A stretch of DNA of 64,000 bases from Kaistia terrae. Lineage in GTDB: Bacteria > Pseudomonadota > Alphaproteobacteria > Rhizobiales > Kaistiaceae. Under the pieces are notes generated by a model that saw nothing but the letters and a program-made list of their open reading frames with translations, was not told where the DNA came from and searched no databases. Every line of letters begins with the position of its first letter. Within the stretch, counting starts at the first letter, position 1. Location: the NCBI RefSeq assembly GCF_026344005.1, contig NZ_JAPKNH010000002.1, positions 124,001 to 188,000 of the forward strand, given 5' to 3'. Both the position numbers and the translations under genes were made by a program. Shown one piece after another: positions 35,809-45,054 of this stretch.

Positions 35809-36981
35809 TTGAAGATCACCGCAATTCGGACCCGCGTCGTCAACGCGGAGATGCGCAACTGGGTTTTCGTGAAGGTCGAGACCGACACACCGGGCCTGCA
35901 TGGCTGGGGCGAGGCGACGCTGGAGTGGAAAACCAAGGCCGTCGTCGGTGCCGTCGAGGATCTGGCACCGCTGCTGATCGGCACCGATCCGCGCGACATC
36001 GAGCAGGCCGTGCGCATCCTGCGCAAGCACTCGTTCTGGCGTCTCGGCGCGATCGGGATGAGCGCGGTTTCGGGCATCGAACTGGCGCTCTGGGACATCT
36101 TCGGCAAGGATCAGGGGGTGCCGGTCTGGCGCCTTCTCGGCGGCAAGGTGCGCGACAAGGTCCGCGTCTACACCCACCTCGGCCTCGGCGACATGCGCGC
36201 CGTGTATGAGACGCTGGACGAGGCGCCGCTGGTCGAGCGCGCCCGCGAAGTCGTCGAAAAGGGCTATCAGGCCTTCAAGGCCGTGTTCATCCCCTACACC
36301 CACATGACGGCCTCGGTTGCGAACATCGACAAGGTCGGCCGGATGATGGAGGCGCTGCGGAGCGCCGTTGGGCCCTCGGTCGAGATCATGGTCGATTTTC
36401 ATGGCCGCCCCGGAACCATCGGCGCGGCGCTCGCCTATATCGAGGCGCTCGAACCCGGCCGCCCGCTCTTCGTCGAAGAACCTCTGCCGCCGGGTGACAT
36501 GGCGGGTCTTGCCGCCATCGCCGCGAAGACGTCCGTGCCCCTGGCCACCGGCGAACGGCTGGTCGAGCGCGATGAGTTCGCGACGCTGCTCAGCGGGCGG
36601 GCCATCGACATCGTCCAGCCGGACATCTGTCATTGCGGCGGCTTGCTCGAAGCCAAGAAGATCGCCGCGATGGCGGAGGCGGCGTCGATCGGCGTCGCGC
36701 CGCATAATCCGCTGGGCCCGATCGCCGGCGTGGCGGCGCTGCACTTCGCCGTCTCGACGCCCAACCATGTCATCCAGGAAGAAATGGTCGGCGCCGTGCC
36801 GTGGTATTTCGAAGTCGTGCGCGGCCCGATCCGCATGGTCGACGGCCATTGGCAGGTGCCGGAAGCTCCCGGCCTCGGCATCGAGGTCGACGAAAAGGCC
36901 TGCGCGGCTCACCCGTACGAACCCGAAGTCTATCACACCCGCAACGCCGTCCTCGACGACGGCACCATCGTGGACTGGTAG
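35809..36981 (+). CDS. Enolase-superfamily sugar-acid dehydratase (galactonate dehydratase-like)
   Basis: This 390-residue mandelate racemase/muconate lactonizing family protein has metal ligands Asp in MVDFHGRP, Glu in FVEEPLPP and Glu in ATGERL, and the catalytic His in APHNPLGP. The DFHGR motif, with an extra His two residues after the metal ligand, is typical of D-galactonate dehydratase and relatives, so it probably removes water from an aldonic acid to yield a 2-keto-3-deoxy acid. It begins with TTG (35809) after an AGGGG-type site. It is the first gene of a three-gene operon with an SDR and a GntR regulator. Confidence 0.87.
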   Translation: MKITAIRTRVVNAEMRNWVFVKVETDTPGLHGWGEATLEWKTKAVVGAVEDLAPLLIGTDPRDIEQAVRILRKHSFWRLGAIGMSAVSGIELALWDIFGKDQGVPVWRLLGGKVRDKVRVYTHLGLGDMRAVYETLDEAPLVERAREVVEKGYQAFKAVFIPYTHMTASVANIDKVGRMMEALRSAVGPSVEIMVDFHGRPGTIGAALAYIEALEPGRPLFVEEPLPPGDMAGLAAIAAKTSVPLATGERLVERDEFATLLSGRAIDIVQPDICHCGGLLEAKKIAAMAEAASIGVAPHNPLGPIAGVAALHFAVSTPNHVIQEEMVGAVPWYFEVVRGPIRMVDGHWQVPEAPGLGIEVDEKACAAHPYEPEVYHTRNAVLDDGTIVDW

Positions 36982-36985
36982 CGCC

Positions 36986-37762
36986 ATGGTGGGTCGTCTT
37001 CAGGGCAAGGTCGCCGTTATCACCGGCGGTGGTCAGGGGATTGGCGAGGCAACGGTCCGTGCCTTCGCGCGGGAAGGGGCGACCGTCGTCATCGCCGAGC
37101 GTAATACCGATACCGGCGCCAGGGTCGCGACCGATCTGACGACGGAGGGGCTTGAGGCGCTTTTCGTCGAGATGGACGTGACCGATGATGCGTCGATCAC
37201 GCGGATGGTTGCCGGGGTGCTTGCCCGATACGGCCAGATCGACGTGCTGGTGAACAATGCCGGCATCAACGTGTTCCACGAACCGCTCGAGACAACCGAC
37301 GAAGAGTGGCGCCGCTGCTTCGCTGTCGATCTCGAGGGAGCGTGGCGGGTCGCCAGGGCCGTCCTGCCGTCGATGCGGGCGCGCCGGGCAGGATCGATCG
37401 TCAACATCGCGTCGTGCCATTCTTTTGCGATCATTCCGAACACCTTTCCCTATCCGGTCGCCAAGCATGGCCTGCTCGGGCTGACGCGTTCGCTCGGGAT
37501 CCAGTATGCGCCGGACGGAATCCGCGTGAATGCGATTGCGCCGGGCTACATCGAGACGGCGCTTGCCGAGGATTACTGGCAGGAATTTCCTGATCCCGAA
37601 GCCGAGCGCCGACGTGTCTATGACATGCACCCGCCGAGGCGGATCGGGCGGCCGGACGAGGTCGCGATGACGGCTCTATTCCTGGCCTCCGACGAGGCGC
37701 CGTTCATCAACGCCGCCTGTATCGTGATCGATGGCGGCAGGTCGGTGCTCTACCACGAGTGA
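36986..37762 (+). CDS. Short-chain dehydrogenase/reductase (SDR)
   Basis: This 258-residue classical SDR has the NAD(P) motif TGGGQGIG (about residues 14-21), NNAG, the catalytic Ser in NIASCHS and Tyr-x3-Lys (YPVAK), and the C-terminal DGGRS end. It starts four bases after the dehydratase stop. In sugar-acid operons such enzymes oxidise a free sugar or lactol to the lactone, or a keto-deoxy acid. An upstream longer frame overlaps the dehydratase and is rejected. Confidence 0.9.
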   Translation: MVGRLQGKVAVITGGGQGIGEATVRAFAREGATVVIAERNTDTGARVATDLTTEGLEALFVEMDVTDDASITRMVAGVLARYGQIDVLVNNAGINVFHEPLETTDEEWRRCFAVDLEGAWRVARAVLPSMRARRAGSIVNIASCHSFAIIPNTFPYPVAKHGLLGLTRSLGIQYAPDGIRVNAIAPGYIETALAEDYWQEFPDPEAERRRVYDMHPPRRIGRPDEVAMTALFLASDEAPFINAACIVIDGGRSVLYHE

Positions 37763-37798
37763 CCCAACAGTAGTCACCGACAATACAGGAGCGCCAAA

Positions 37799-38599
37799 GT
37801 GCCCGAAACGGTGAATAGCGACACCGACGCCATGACACTGCTGCCGTCGCTCGGCCATGGGTCAACACACGGCGGCAGGGTCCATGACGCCGTTGTCCGC
37901 ACCCTGGCGGCATGGGTGCTCGGCCGGCGTTTTGAGCCCGGCTCGATTCTGCCGCGAGAAGAAGGGCTTGCGTCCCAGTTTGGCGTCAGCCGTTCGACCA
38001 TCCGCGAGGCGGTCCGGGTGATGTCCGCCAAGGGATTGCTGGAGACCCGGCAGCGTATCGGGGTCAGGGTCCGTCCGCGCGACGACTGGCGCCTGCTCGA
38101 CCCCGTGGTGCTGGCATGGCATCCCGACCTCGCCGGCGATGCCGAACTCGTCGACAGCCTGCTGGAGGCGCGCCGCATCATCGAGCCCGCCGCCGCCGAA
38201 CTGGCGGCGCGACGCGGCACCGCGGCGGATCTCGCCGAGATTAAAGCCGCCTACCTCGCGATGGAAACGGCGATCCCGGACGACCTTGAAGCCTGCTGCG
38301 ACGCGGATCTCGCTTTCCATCGCAGCATCATCGTCGCCAGCCACAATGTCGTGCTGAAGGGACTGATCGGGACGATCGAGGCGGCTATGCGCGCCACCTT
38401 CCTCCTGACCACGAGCGTGATGGAAAACCAGCTCCGCACTCTCTCGGTCCATAAGGACGTGCTCGAAAAGATCCGCTACCGCGACACAGCCGGTGCGCGG
38501 AGCGCGATGAACCGTCTGCTCGATGTTGCCAGCGATGATCTTTCGCGCCTGTGGCCATCGTCGCCTCCAGCCGCGCCGGATCAAAGCTCCATCGGGTAG
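37799..38599 (+). CDS. FadR-type GntR-family transcriptional regulator
   Basis: This 266-residue protein has a GntR winged helix-turn-helix (LPREEGLASQFGVSRSTIREAVRVMSAKGLLE) and an FCD effector domain with the metal-binding residues seen in ARRIIEPAAAELAA, DLAFHRSI and VHKDVLEKI. The GTG at 37799 is preceded by acagga with 8-base spacing. It ends the dehydratase/SDR operon and probably controls it through the ATAATCGG repeats near 35781. The likely inducer is a sugar acid. Confidence 0.88.
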   Translation: MPETVNSDTDAMTLLPSLGHGSTHGGRVHDAVVRTLAAWVLGRRFEPGSILPREEGLASQFGVSRSTIREAVRVMSAKGLLETRQRIGVRVRPRDDWRLLDPVVLAWHPDLAGDAELVDSLLEARRIIEPAAAELAARRGTAADLAEIKAAYLAMETAIPDDLEACCDADLAFHRSIIVASHNVVLKGLIGTIEAAMRATFLLTTSVMENQLRTLSVHKDVLEKIRYRDTAGARSAMNRLLDVASDDLSRLWPSSPPAAPDQSSIG

Positions 38600-38634
38600 G
38601 TCCGCCGGATTGCAGGATGCACACGCCTGTCGGG

Positions 38635-39885
38635 TCAGGCTCGTTTCAGGGGTGTGGATCCGACCATGAGCGGCTTCTTGTCGTTGCCCTTTTTCATCAG
38701 GACGCCCGTGTCCGGCCCGAACATCGAATAGATCGGCAAAAGACTCGCGCCAAGCGCCGAGGCGCGCGCGCCTTGTGTGCCGGCAACGATCAGGGGCGGG
38801 ATGAGGCCGGTCGGAATCATCGCCTCGAAACAGGCTTTCACGCGGGCCACGATTTCGACAAGCAGCGGTGTCGGCAGCATGCTGTCGATGACAACGGCTT
38901 CGAGATCGACGACGGCGATGCTGCCGATGATCGCCTGCGCGAGCGCATCGGCGCAGTCGTCCTGCCATTCGGAAACCAGGGCCTCGGCCTCGGGCGGCAT
39001 GGGATCCAGTTCCCGCACGCGCGTAATCTCGACGCCGTTGACCCGCAAATGATGCACCAGCGTGTAGATCGACGCCCGGTGCAGCAGCACCTCGAATCTC
39101 CCCGAGGGCTTGGCAACCGAGGCGAGGTTCGAGTGGCTCACCGGAAAGGGACCGAGCGCCGCCGTGTTGCCGTTCGGTCCGGTCTGCAGCGTTCCGTCCA
39201 GCACGAGGCCGCCGCCCACGAAGGTGCTGAGCGAAATGTGCAGGAAGTCGGGATATTGCTTGCCGACGCCATAGACGAGTTCGGCCACGGCCGCTGCCGA
39301 CGCGTCGTTCTCGATCATGACCGGGAGCCCTTGCGACTCCGCGAAGTGGGACCGCAGGTCGATGGCTCGCCATGCAACCTGAACGTCACTCGGGAATCCG
39401 AGTTCCTCGTCCCACCCGCCGATGAAGTAGGGGGCCGAGATGCCGATGCCGATCAGGCGCGCGCTTTTCGCGGGGCCAAGCTGGGCGCGGAACCGGGCAA
39501 TCGCCGCCTCGCCGAGCCGGCGGATGCTGTCGGGATCTGGATGATCGTATTCATGGGTCTCGAAGGCGCAGGTCTGGCCGGAGAATCCAATCAGGATCGC
39601 GTCGAGCGCCCGTCGGCCGATATGCAGACCGATCGAATAGGCCCCATCCGGCGCCAGCGCATACATGGCGGAAGGCTGTCCCTTGCCGCCGAAGCGCTTG
39701 CCGTTTTCGACCACATATCCACCGACGACCAGCGCCTCGATGATCGCCGCCACGGCCGGAGGCGTCAGGTGGGCGAACCGTGCCACTTCGGCCTTCGATG
39801 CCTGGCCGAAGCGTCGGATCGCATCCAGCACCACGCGCTCATTGTAGTGGCGCAGTTGGACCGAGTTGCTGCCTTTTCCGGCCAT
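38635..39885 (-). CDS. ROK-family transcriptional regulator
   Basis: This 416-residue protein has an N-terminal winged helix (NERVVLDAIRRFGQASKAEVARFAHLTPPAVAAIIEAL) followed by a sugar-kinase-like ROK domain (IGLHIGRRALDAILIGF, GIGISAPYFIGGW, VMIENDASAAAVAEL). The cysteine-rich zinc motif (CxCGxxGC) of true ROK kinases is absent, so it is likely a regulator without kinase activity. It is divergent from the CUT2 importer operon at 40234, with 348 bases between, and an AT-rich palindrome at 40062-40080 could be its operator. Confidence 0.87.
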   Translation of the reverse strand: MAGKGSNSVQLRHYNERVVLDAIRRFGQASKAEVARFAHLTPPAVAAIIEALVVGGYVVENGKRFGGKGQPSAMYALAPDGAYSIGLHIGRRALDAILIGFSGQTCAFETHEYDHPDPDSIRRLGEAAIARFRAQLGPAKSARLIGIGISAPYFIGGWDEELGFPSDVQVAWRAIDLRSHFAESQGLPVMIENDASAAAVAELVYGVGKQYPDFLHISLSTFVGGGLVLDGTLQTGPNGNTAALGPFPVSHSNLASVAKPSGRFEVLLHRASIYTLVHHLRVNGVEITRVRELDPMPPEAEALVSEWQDDCADALAQAIIGSIAVVDLEAVVIDSMLPTPLLVEIVARVKACFEAMIPTGLIPPLIVAGTQGARASALGASLLPIYSMFGPDTGVLMKKGNDKKPLMVGSTPLKRA

Positions 39886-40041
39886 TCGTTACCGTGATCC
39901 ATCTCGGGTGGTGAAGGCGGGCTGCATGGCTTGGTTCACGCCTTCGCTGTCGTGGTCGCCTTCGGCAACGATCGCCGCCATTAGCTTGTGGTCGGTTTTA
40001 TGCGGTCGTCGGATGTCGTTGCAACCTTTGTAAGGCAGCTC

Positions 40042-40080
40042 TTGACGCCCTTCAAGTTTCTTTATAGCAATTTGCTTTAA
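40042..40080 (+). promoter_or_regulatory. Candidate promoter and operator upstream of the fused sugar ABC gene
   Basis: TTGACG at 40042-40047 and TATAGC at 40063-40068 make a plausible but short-spaced (15 bases) promoter. The -10 box overlaps an imperfect palindrome TTATAGCAA-T-TTGCTTTAA at 40062-40080 with one mismatched pair, a sensible place for the divergent ROK repressor. The rest of the 348-base gap between 39885 and 40234 shows no gene. Confidence 0.5.
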
Positions 40081-40233
40081 GTAATAAGAGATGCCCCTGG
40101 GAGGAGTCGCGTTTCGATCTGCCGGCAAGGTGGGCGAGCGCGATCCGCAAGAGTTGAGGACGAATGCGGTTGCCAATGTCCCCGTGTCGCGTACCTTCGA
40201 TGCCGCTCTGTTTCCTGCCTGGCGTAAACGTCC

Positions 40234-42819
40234 ATGCTTGAGCGCATCGAGAAGCCTGAGCACAACGCCGCATCGCCGATAGCGGGGCCGGTCGTGGCGC
40301 AGCTTGTTGGCGTTACGAAGGTGTTTGGCGGAACCGTCGCCATCGCCGACGTCTCGCTGGAGCTGCGCGCCGGCGAAGTTCTGGCATTGCTCGGCGAGAA
40401 CGGTGCGGGCAAGAGCACCTGCGTCAAGCTTCTCGCCGGCGTTCACCGGCCCGACGCGGGCGAGGTCCTGATTGGCGGTGAGCCCGTCCACTTCGGCTCC
40501 CCCCTCCAATCCCAGCGCGCCGGCATCGCCGTCATGCACCAGCATCCGGGCCTGTTCCCCGATCTGAGCGTCGGGGAGAATCTGTTCATCGGCCAGGCTG
40601 GGGCCAATTCCTCGTGGCGGGTGGATCATGCCGATATCCATGCCCGCGCGAAGGGACTGCTCAAGCTCGTCGGCCTGAATGCGGATATCGATGCGCCGCT
40701 TTCTCGCCTGCGCACGTCCGAGCAGCAACTCGTCGAAATCGCCCGCGCGCTATCGCAGAATGCCCGCGTCCTGATCATGGACGAGCCCACCGCCGCGCTG
40801 TCCCAGCGCGAGGTCGAGCATTTGTTCGCCGTGGTTAATGATTTGCGCGCCCACGGCGTCGCCATGATGTTCGTCGGCCACCGGATGGATGAAATCTACC
40901 GGATCGCCGACCGGATCGCGGTGCTGCGCGATGGTCGCCTTGTCGGCACGGAACGCGCCGAAGAGCTGACCCGCGAACGCGCCGTCCAGATTATGGTTGG
41001 CCGCTCGCTCGACGGGCTCTATCCGCGGCACGAGACGAGCCCCGGTCCGGTCGTGCTCACCGTCGATAACCTGTCGCGCGAGGGCGCATTCAACGACGTC
41101 TCGTTCGAGCTGCGAGCCGGTGAAATTCTTGGCTTTGGCGGTCTTGTCGGTAGCGGACGCACGGAAGTTGCGCGGGTGCTGTTCGGCATCGATCAACCAA
41201 CCTCCGGCACCGTCTCCCTCGATGGCAAGCCGATCGCTTTCGCGTCCGCCCGGGATGCGATGGATCACGGCATCGCCTATGTCTCCGAGGACCGGATCGG
41301 GCAGAGCCTCGTGATGGATTTCTCCATCCTCGACAATGCGTCGCTGACCGTACTCGACGAGGCGACGCGCGGCGGTCTCGTGTCCCGCACCAAGGAACTC
41401 CGGCTCGCCACGCCTTTCCTCGACCGGTTGCGCCTGCGGTTCAAATCCTACGATCAGCCGGTCAGCGCGCTTTCCGGCGGCAATCAGCAAAAGGTCGTCC
41501 TGTCCAAATGGCTGGCGACCAAGCCCCGCGTGCTGATCCTCGACGAGCCGACGCAGGGAATCGACGTCCAGACCAAGGCCGATGTGCATGCCATGATCGC
41601 CGATCTGGCGGCGGATGGCATGGCGATCATCCTGATATCGTCCGAATTGCCCGAACTTCTGGGCATGTGCGACCGGATCATCGTGCTGCGCGAAGGCGCC
41701 GTCAGCGCGCATTTCGACCGGGATGAGGCGACGCAGGAAAAGATCATCGGCGTCGCGACCGATGCTCACGACATTGAGGAGCGTCCGGTCTCCACGGCGG
41801 ACGATCAGCCGAGGACGGCGCGGGCTGAGCCGAAGCAGGCCAGCTGGCTGTACCGGTTGTTTGCGCGGCGTGAACTCGGCCTTGTCGCGGCAATCGCCGC
41901 CGTTGCCATACCGGTTTCGATCCTCAACCCTCGCATGTTGAGCGGCGTGAACCTTTCGGCCATGGCTATCGATGCCGGGCTCCTGATGATCGTCGCCGTC
42001 GCGCAGATGCTCGTCATCATCACCCGCAATATCGATCTGTCTGTGGCCGCCGTCATCGGCCTTGCCGCTTACGGCGCAGCCTCGACGCTGCATTTGCATC
42101 CGGAGATCGGCATTGTCGGCGGCGTGCTGCTCGCCTGCGGCATCGGGCTGGTCGCGGGAACGCTGAACGGGCTCGTCGTCACCTATGGCAAGGTGCCGGC
42201 CATCGTCGTCACGCTGGGCACGATGGCGATTTTTCGCGGCATCAACAGTCTTTGGGCCGGCGGCAAGCAGATCAGCGCCGATCAGGTGCCGCAGGCCTGG
42301 CTCGACATGACTGGCGCCAATCTGTTCGGTGTCCCGGCTGTACTGCTGATCGCCTTGGCGACGCTTCTGGTCATCGCCTTTGTCCTGCGCTCCACGACGA
42401 TCGGGCGCGAGCTCTATGCCATCGGTTCCAATCCGGAAGGGGCGAAGCTGATCGGCATTCCGGCGCGGGCCCGCATTCTGCTGGCCTTCGCCGTCGCGGG
42501 CCTTCTCGCCGGCTTCGATGGCGCGCTCTGGGCCTCGCGCTACGCGACGGTGGACGCCCGTGTCGCCAGCGGCTTCGAGCTTACCGTCATCGCCGCCGTC
42601 GTGGTGGGCGGCGTCGCCGTGCGCGGTGGTTCGGGCACCGTGCTTGGCGTCGGGCTCGGCGCCTTGACGCTGCTGGTCATCAACAACGGCCTGACGCTGG
42701 TCCGGGTCGATCCGCTCTGGCTCCAGGGCGTCTACGGCCTCGTCATTCTCGCCGCCATCGCCGTCGATGCCTTCGTGGCCCGCCGAGGCGCCGCGCGTCG
42801 CAAGGGAGCACGCTCATGA
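40234..42819 (+). CDS. Fused CUT2 sugar ABC transporter: ATP-binding protein plus permease
   Basis: This 861-residue protein joins two normally separate subunits. The first 510 residues or so are a double ATPase of the RbsA/RhaT type: Walker A GENGAGKST (about residues 54-62), the first Walker B VLIMDEPTAALS, a second nucleotide-binding half with degenerate Walker A (GLVGSGRTE), SALSGGNQQKVVLSKWL and VLILDEPTQGIDV. A polar linker (about residues 510-545) leads to a complete RbsC-like permease with eight or more membrane segments (VTYGKVPAIVVTLGTMAIFRGINSLW, VVVGGVAVRGGSGT). No frameshift is needed. The start codon lacks an obvious ribosome-binding site. The next permease overlaps by 4 bases. 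Confidence 0.92.
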   Translation: MLERIEKPEHNAASPIAGPVVAQLVGVTKVFGGTVAIADVSLELRAGEVLALLGENGAGKSTCVKLLAGVHRPDAGEVLIGGEPVHFGSPLQSQRAGIAVMHQHPGLFPDLSVGENLFIGQAGANSSWRVDHADIHARAKGLLKLVGLNADIDAPLSRLRTSEQQLVEIARALSQNARVLIMDEPTAALSQREVEHLFAVVNDLRAHGVAMMFVGHRMDEIYRIADRIAVLRDGRLVGTERAEELTRERAVQIMVGRSLDGLYPRHETSPGPVVLTVDNLSREGAFNDVSFELRAGEILGFGGLVGSGRTEVARVLFGIDQPTSGTVSLDGKPIAFASARDAMDHGIAYVSEDRIGQSLVMDFSILDNASLTVLDEATRGGLVSRTKELRLATPFLDRLRLRFKSYDQPVSALSGGNQQKVVLSKWLATKPRVLILDEPTQGIDVQTKADVHAMIADLAADGMAIILISSELPELLGMCDRIIVLREGAVSAHFDRDEATQEKIIGVATDAHDIEERPVSTADDQPRTARAEPKQASWLYRLFARRELGLVAAIAAVAIPVSILNPRMLSGVNLSAMAIDAGLLMIVAVAQMLVIITRNIDLSVAAVIGLAAYGAASTLHLHPEIGIVGGVLLACGIGLVAGTLNGLVVTYGKVPAIVVTLGTMAIFRGINSLWAGGKQISADQVPQAWLDMTGANLFGVPAVLLIALATLLVIAFVLRSTTIGRELYAIGSNPEGAKLIGIPARARILLAFAVAGLLAGFDGALWASRYATVDARVASGFELTVIAAVVVGGVAVRGGSGTVLGVGLGALTLLVINNGLTLVRVDPLWLQGVYGLVILAAIAVDAFVARRGAARRKGARS

Positions 42820-43826
42820 GCGGCAAATCCACCGGATCGACCGAATTCGTCGCCCGCTTCGCCAACTGGGACAATTTCCTGGCGATCCTGACCATCGCAC
42901 TGCTGGTCTATGCGGTTTTCTTCGTTCCCAATTTTGCGTCGGCTTTCAACATATCGCAGGCCATTGCCGGCGTTTCCGAGCGTGCCTTGATCGTGCTGCC
43001 CATGGTGCTGCTGATCATCGCGCGCGAGATCGATTTGTCGGTCGCCAGCATCCTGGCGCTCTCCAGCATCATCTTCGGCATTCTGGTCCAGGCGGGCGCG
43101 CCGCTCGCCGTCGCCATCCCGCTGACGCTGGTCGCCGGGGCCGCTTGTGGCGCCTTCAACGGCATCATGGTCACGGCGCTCGGTCTCCCTTCGCTGGTGG
43201 TGACGCTGGGGACGATGGCGCTGTTCAGGGGCATCGGATACATCATCCTCGGTTCCGGCTCGATCAACATCTTCCCGGAAAGCTTCCTCGATTTCGGCAT
43301 CAATACGGTCGGCTCGACCGTGCTGCCCTGGACGATCGTGCCGTTCCTCGTGCTCGCGCCGATCTTCGCCATCCTGCTGCAGAAAATGCCGCTGGGCCGG
43401 CGCATCTATGCCATTGGCGGCAGCCCCGACACGGCGCGCTATTCCGGCATTCGCCTGTCGCGCACCGTCTTCGGCCTTTTCGTCACCTCCGGCACAGTCT
43501 GCGCGGCGGCCGGAATGGTCTATGCCGCCCGCCTTGCCAATGCCCGCGCCAACAATGCGCTCGGCATCGAGCTGGACGTCATCACCATCGCCCTGCTCGG
43601 CGGCATCAGCGTGTTTGGCGGCAAGGGCCGGCTGACCGGCGTGCTCTGGGCGCTGCTGCTGGTGGCGACCATCCGCAACGTCCTGGGTCTCTTGCAGATC
43701 GGAGGCGATGCGCAGGGGACGGTGATCGGCCTGCTGCTCATCGTGTCGCTACTGGCCAGCAATGCCGCCGAACGCCTGTTCGGCGGCGTGCGGTCACGAT
43801 TTTTCCTGCCGAAAACGGGCGAGTAA
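42816..43826 (+). CDS. CUT2 sugar ABC transporter permease (RbsC/RhaQ/LsrD-like)
   Basis: This 336-residue inner-membrane protein has typical CUT2 permease features: LLIIAREIDLSVASILALSS, LGLPSLVVTLGTMALFRGIGY, GRRIYAIGGSPDTARYSGI and LLGGISVFGGKGRLTGV. It is the partner of the permease fused to the ATPase, with which it would make a heterodimer as in the rhamnose (RhaPQ) and AI-2 (LsrCD) systems. The start overlaps the fused gene's stop (ATGA). Confidence 0.93.
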   Translation: MSGKSTGSTEFVARFANWDNFLAILTIALLVYAVFFVPNFASAFNISQAIAGVSERALIVLPMVLLIIAREIDLSVASILALSSIIFGILVQAGAPLAVAIPLTLVAGAACGAFNGIMVTALGLPSLVVTLGTMALFRGIGYIILGSGSINIFPESFLDFGINTVGSTVLPWTIVPFLVLAPIFAILLQKMPLGRRIYAIGGSPDTARYSGIRLSRTVFGLFVTSGTVCAAAGMVYAARLANARANNALGIELDVITIALLGGISVFGGKGRLTGVLWALLLVATIRNVLGLLQIGGDAQGTVIGLLLIVSLLASNAAERLFGGVRSRFFLPKTGE

Positions 43827-43881
43827 TTTCCGGAGCATCGCCCGCCAAACCAATCCGGATTGAAGTCATGTGGAGGAACTC

Positions 43882-44910
43882 ATGTCGTCTCATCTCGCAA
43901 AGTCGTCTCGTCTCGTAAGGTCCTTGCTTCTGGCGAGCAGTCTCCTCGCCATTGCTATTCCCGCCGCCAGCGCCGCCGAGGAGTGCGCTACCGGGCCGGT
44001 CACGGTCGGCTTTCTACCCAAGCTGGATACCGATCCCTATTTCCAGGTAGCCCAGACGGGCGCCGAGGAGGCCGCCGCCGAAATCGGCGGATCGGCGATC
44101 AAGCAGGCGCCGTCGCAGGCCACCGCCGAAGCGCAGATCGAGTTCATCAACAACCTCGTCTCGCAGAAGGTCGGCGTCATCGCGATTTCCGCCAATGATG
44201 CCAACGCGGTCGCTCCGGCGCTCAAGCGCGCCATTCAGCAGGGCGTCAAGATCGTCTCCTACGATTCCGACGTGGCTCCGGCCGCCCGCACTGTCTTTCT
44301 CAATCAGGCGGCCGGCGACAGCCTCGCCGAGATGATGCTGGAGTCGATGGGGAAGCTCATCAACTATGAGGGCGAGTTCGCGATCCTCTCGTCGACGCCG
44401 ACGGCGGCGAACCAGAATGCCTGGATCGACTTCATGAAGGCGAAGATGGCGGACGAACCGAAGTTCGCCAAGATGAAGCTGGTTCAGGTCGCCTACGGGC
44501 AGGAAAGCGAACAGGTCAACCAGCAGCAGGCGCTCGGTCTCGCTCAGGCGTTTCCCGATCTGAAGGGCATCATCATCCCGGCCGGCATCGGCCTTCCCGC
44601 CGCCGCCCGCGCCATGGAACAGGCCGGGCTCCTGGGCAAGATCAAGCTGACAGGCCTCGCTCCGGCGACCCTGATCAAGAAGTATATCCAGGATGGCTCG
44701 GTCCAGGACATCTGGTGGAACGTCAAGGATCTCGGCTACCTGACCTATTATGCAGCCCAGGCCGTGGCGCAGTGCAAGCTCACCGGCAAGGAAGGCGAGA
44801 CCTTCAAGGCCGGGCGACTGGGCGATTACAAGGTTGGCAAGGGCGGCGAGGTCCTGCTCGGACCGGCTGATATCGTCACGCCCGCCAATGTCGAAGAATT
44901 CAAGTTCTAG
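43882..44910 (+). CDS. CUT2 sugar ABC transporter substrate-binding protein (RhaS/LsrB-like)
   Basis: This 342-residue periplasmic protein has a signal peptide ending near ASA (about residue 32) and a sugar-binding Peripla_BP_4 fold: VGFLPKLDTDPYFQVAQTGAEEAA, NNLVSQKVGVIAISANDANAVAPAL, KIVSYDSDV, GIIIPAGIGLPAAARAMEQ. This pattern resembles RhaS and LsrB. ATG 43882 follows ggagga with 4-base spacing; a GTG twelve bases upstream is less good. It completes the importer with the fused ATPase-permease and the second permease. Rhamnose, AI-2 or another sugar remain possible ligands. Confidence 0.9.
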   Translation: MSSHLAKSSRLVRSLLLASSLLAIAIPAASAAEECATGPVTVGFLPKLDTDPYFQVAQTGAEEAAAEIGGSAIKQAPSQATAEAQIEFINNLVSQKVGVIAISANDANAVAPALKRAIQQGVKIVSYDSDVAPAARTVFLNQAAGDSLAEMMLESMGKLINYEGEFAILSSTPTAANQNAWIDFMKAKMADEPKFAKMKLVQVAYGQESEQVNQQQALGLAQAFPDLKGIIIPAGIGLPAAARAMEQAGLLGKIKLTGLAPATLIKKYIQDGSVQDIWWNVKDLGYLTYYAAQAVAQCKLTGKEGETFKAGRLGDYKVGKGGEVLLGPADIVTPANVEEFKF

Positions 44911-44962
44911 GCACGTTTTTACGCGAAGCGACTACCGGTTCGCTTGAAGAAAACGCGACCGG
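44911..44962. repeat. Dispersed palindromic intergenic repeat (rhizobial type)
   Basis: The stretch contains acgcgaagcg, an ACTACCGGTT centre, then CGCTTGAAGAAAACGCG. This resembles a palindromic repeat I recall as common in intergenic regions of Rhizobiales, with CACCGGTTCGC and GAAAACGCG parts. Arms are imperfect (AAGCG/CGCTT inner, CGTTTT/AAAACG outer). It follows the binding protein gene and may act as a transcript end. Confidence 0.5.
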
Positions 44963-45054
44963 GTAAAGAATAGTACGAAGCCCCCCGACAAGCCGGCGGC
45001 GCCCCTCATCAGGGCGCCGCCACCCCGCCATCACGCCCGACATCTGGAAAACCC

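Noticed and set aside
40091-40282. A 63-codon frame before the fused sugar ABC gene
   Set aside because: It is in another frame, overlaps the fused gene start and has no domain. The region looks like leader and promoter sequence.
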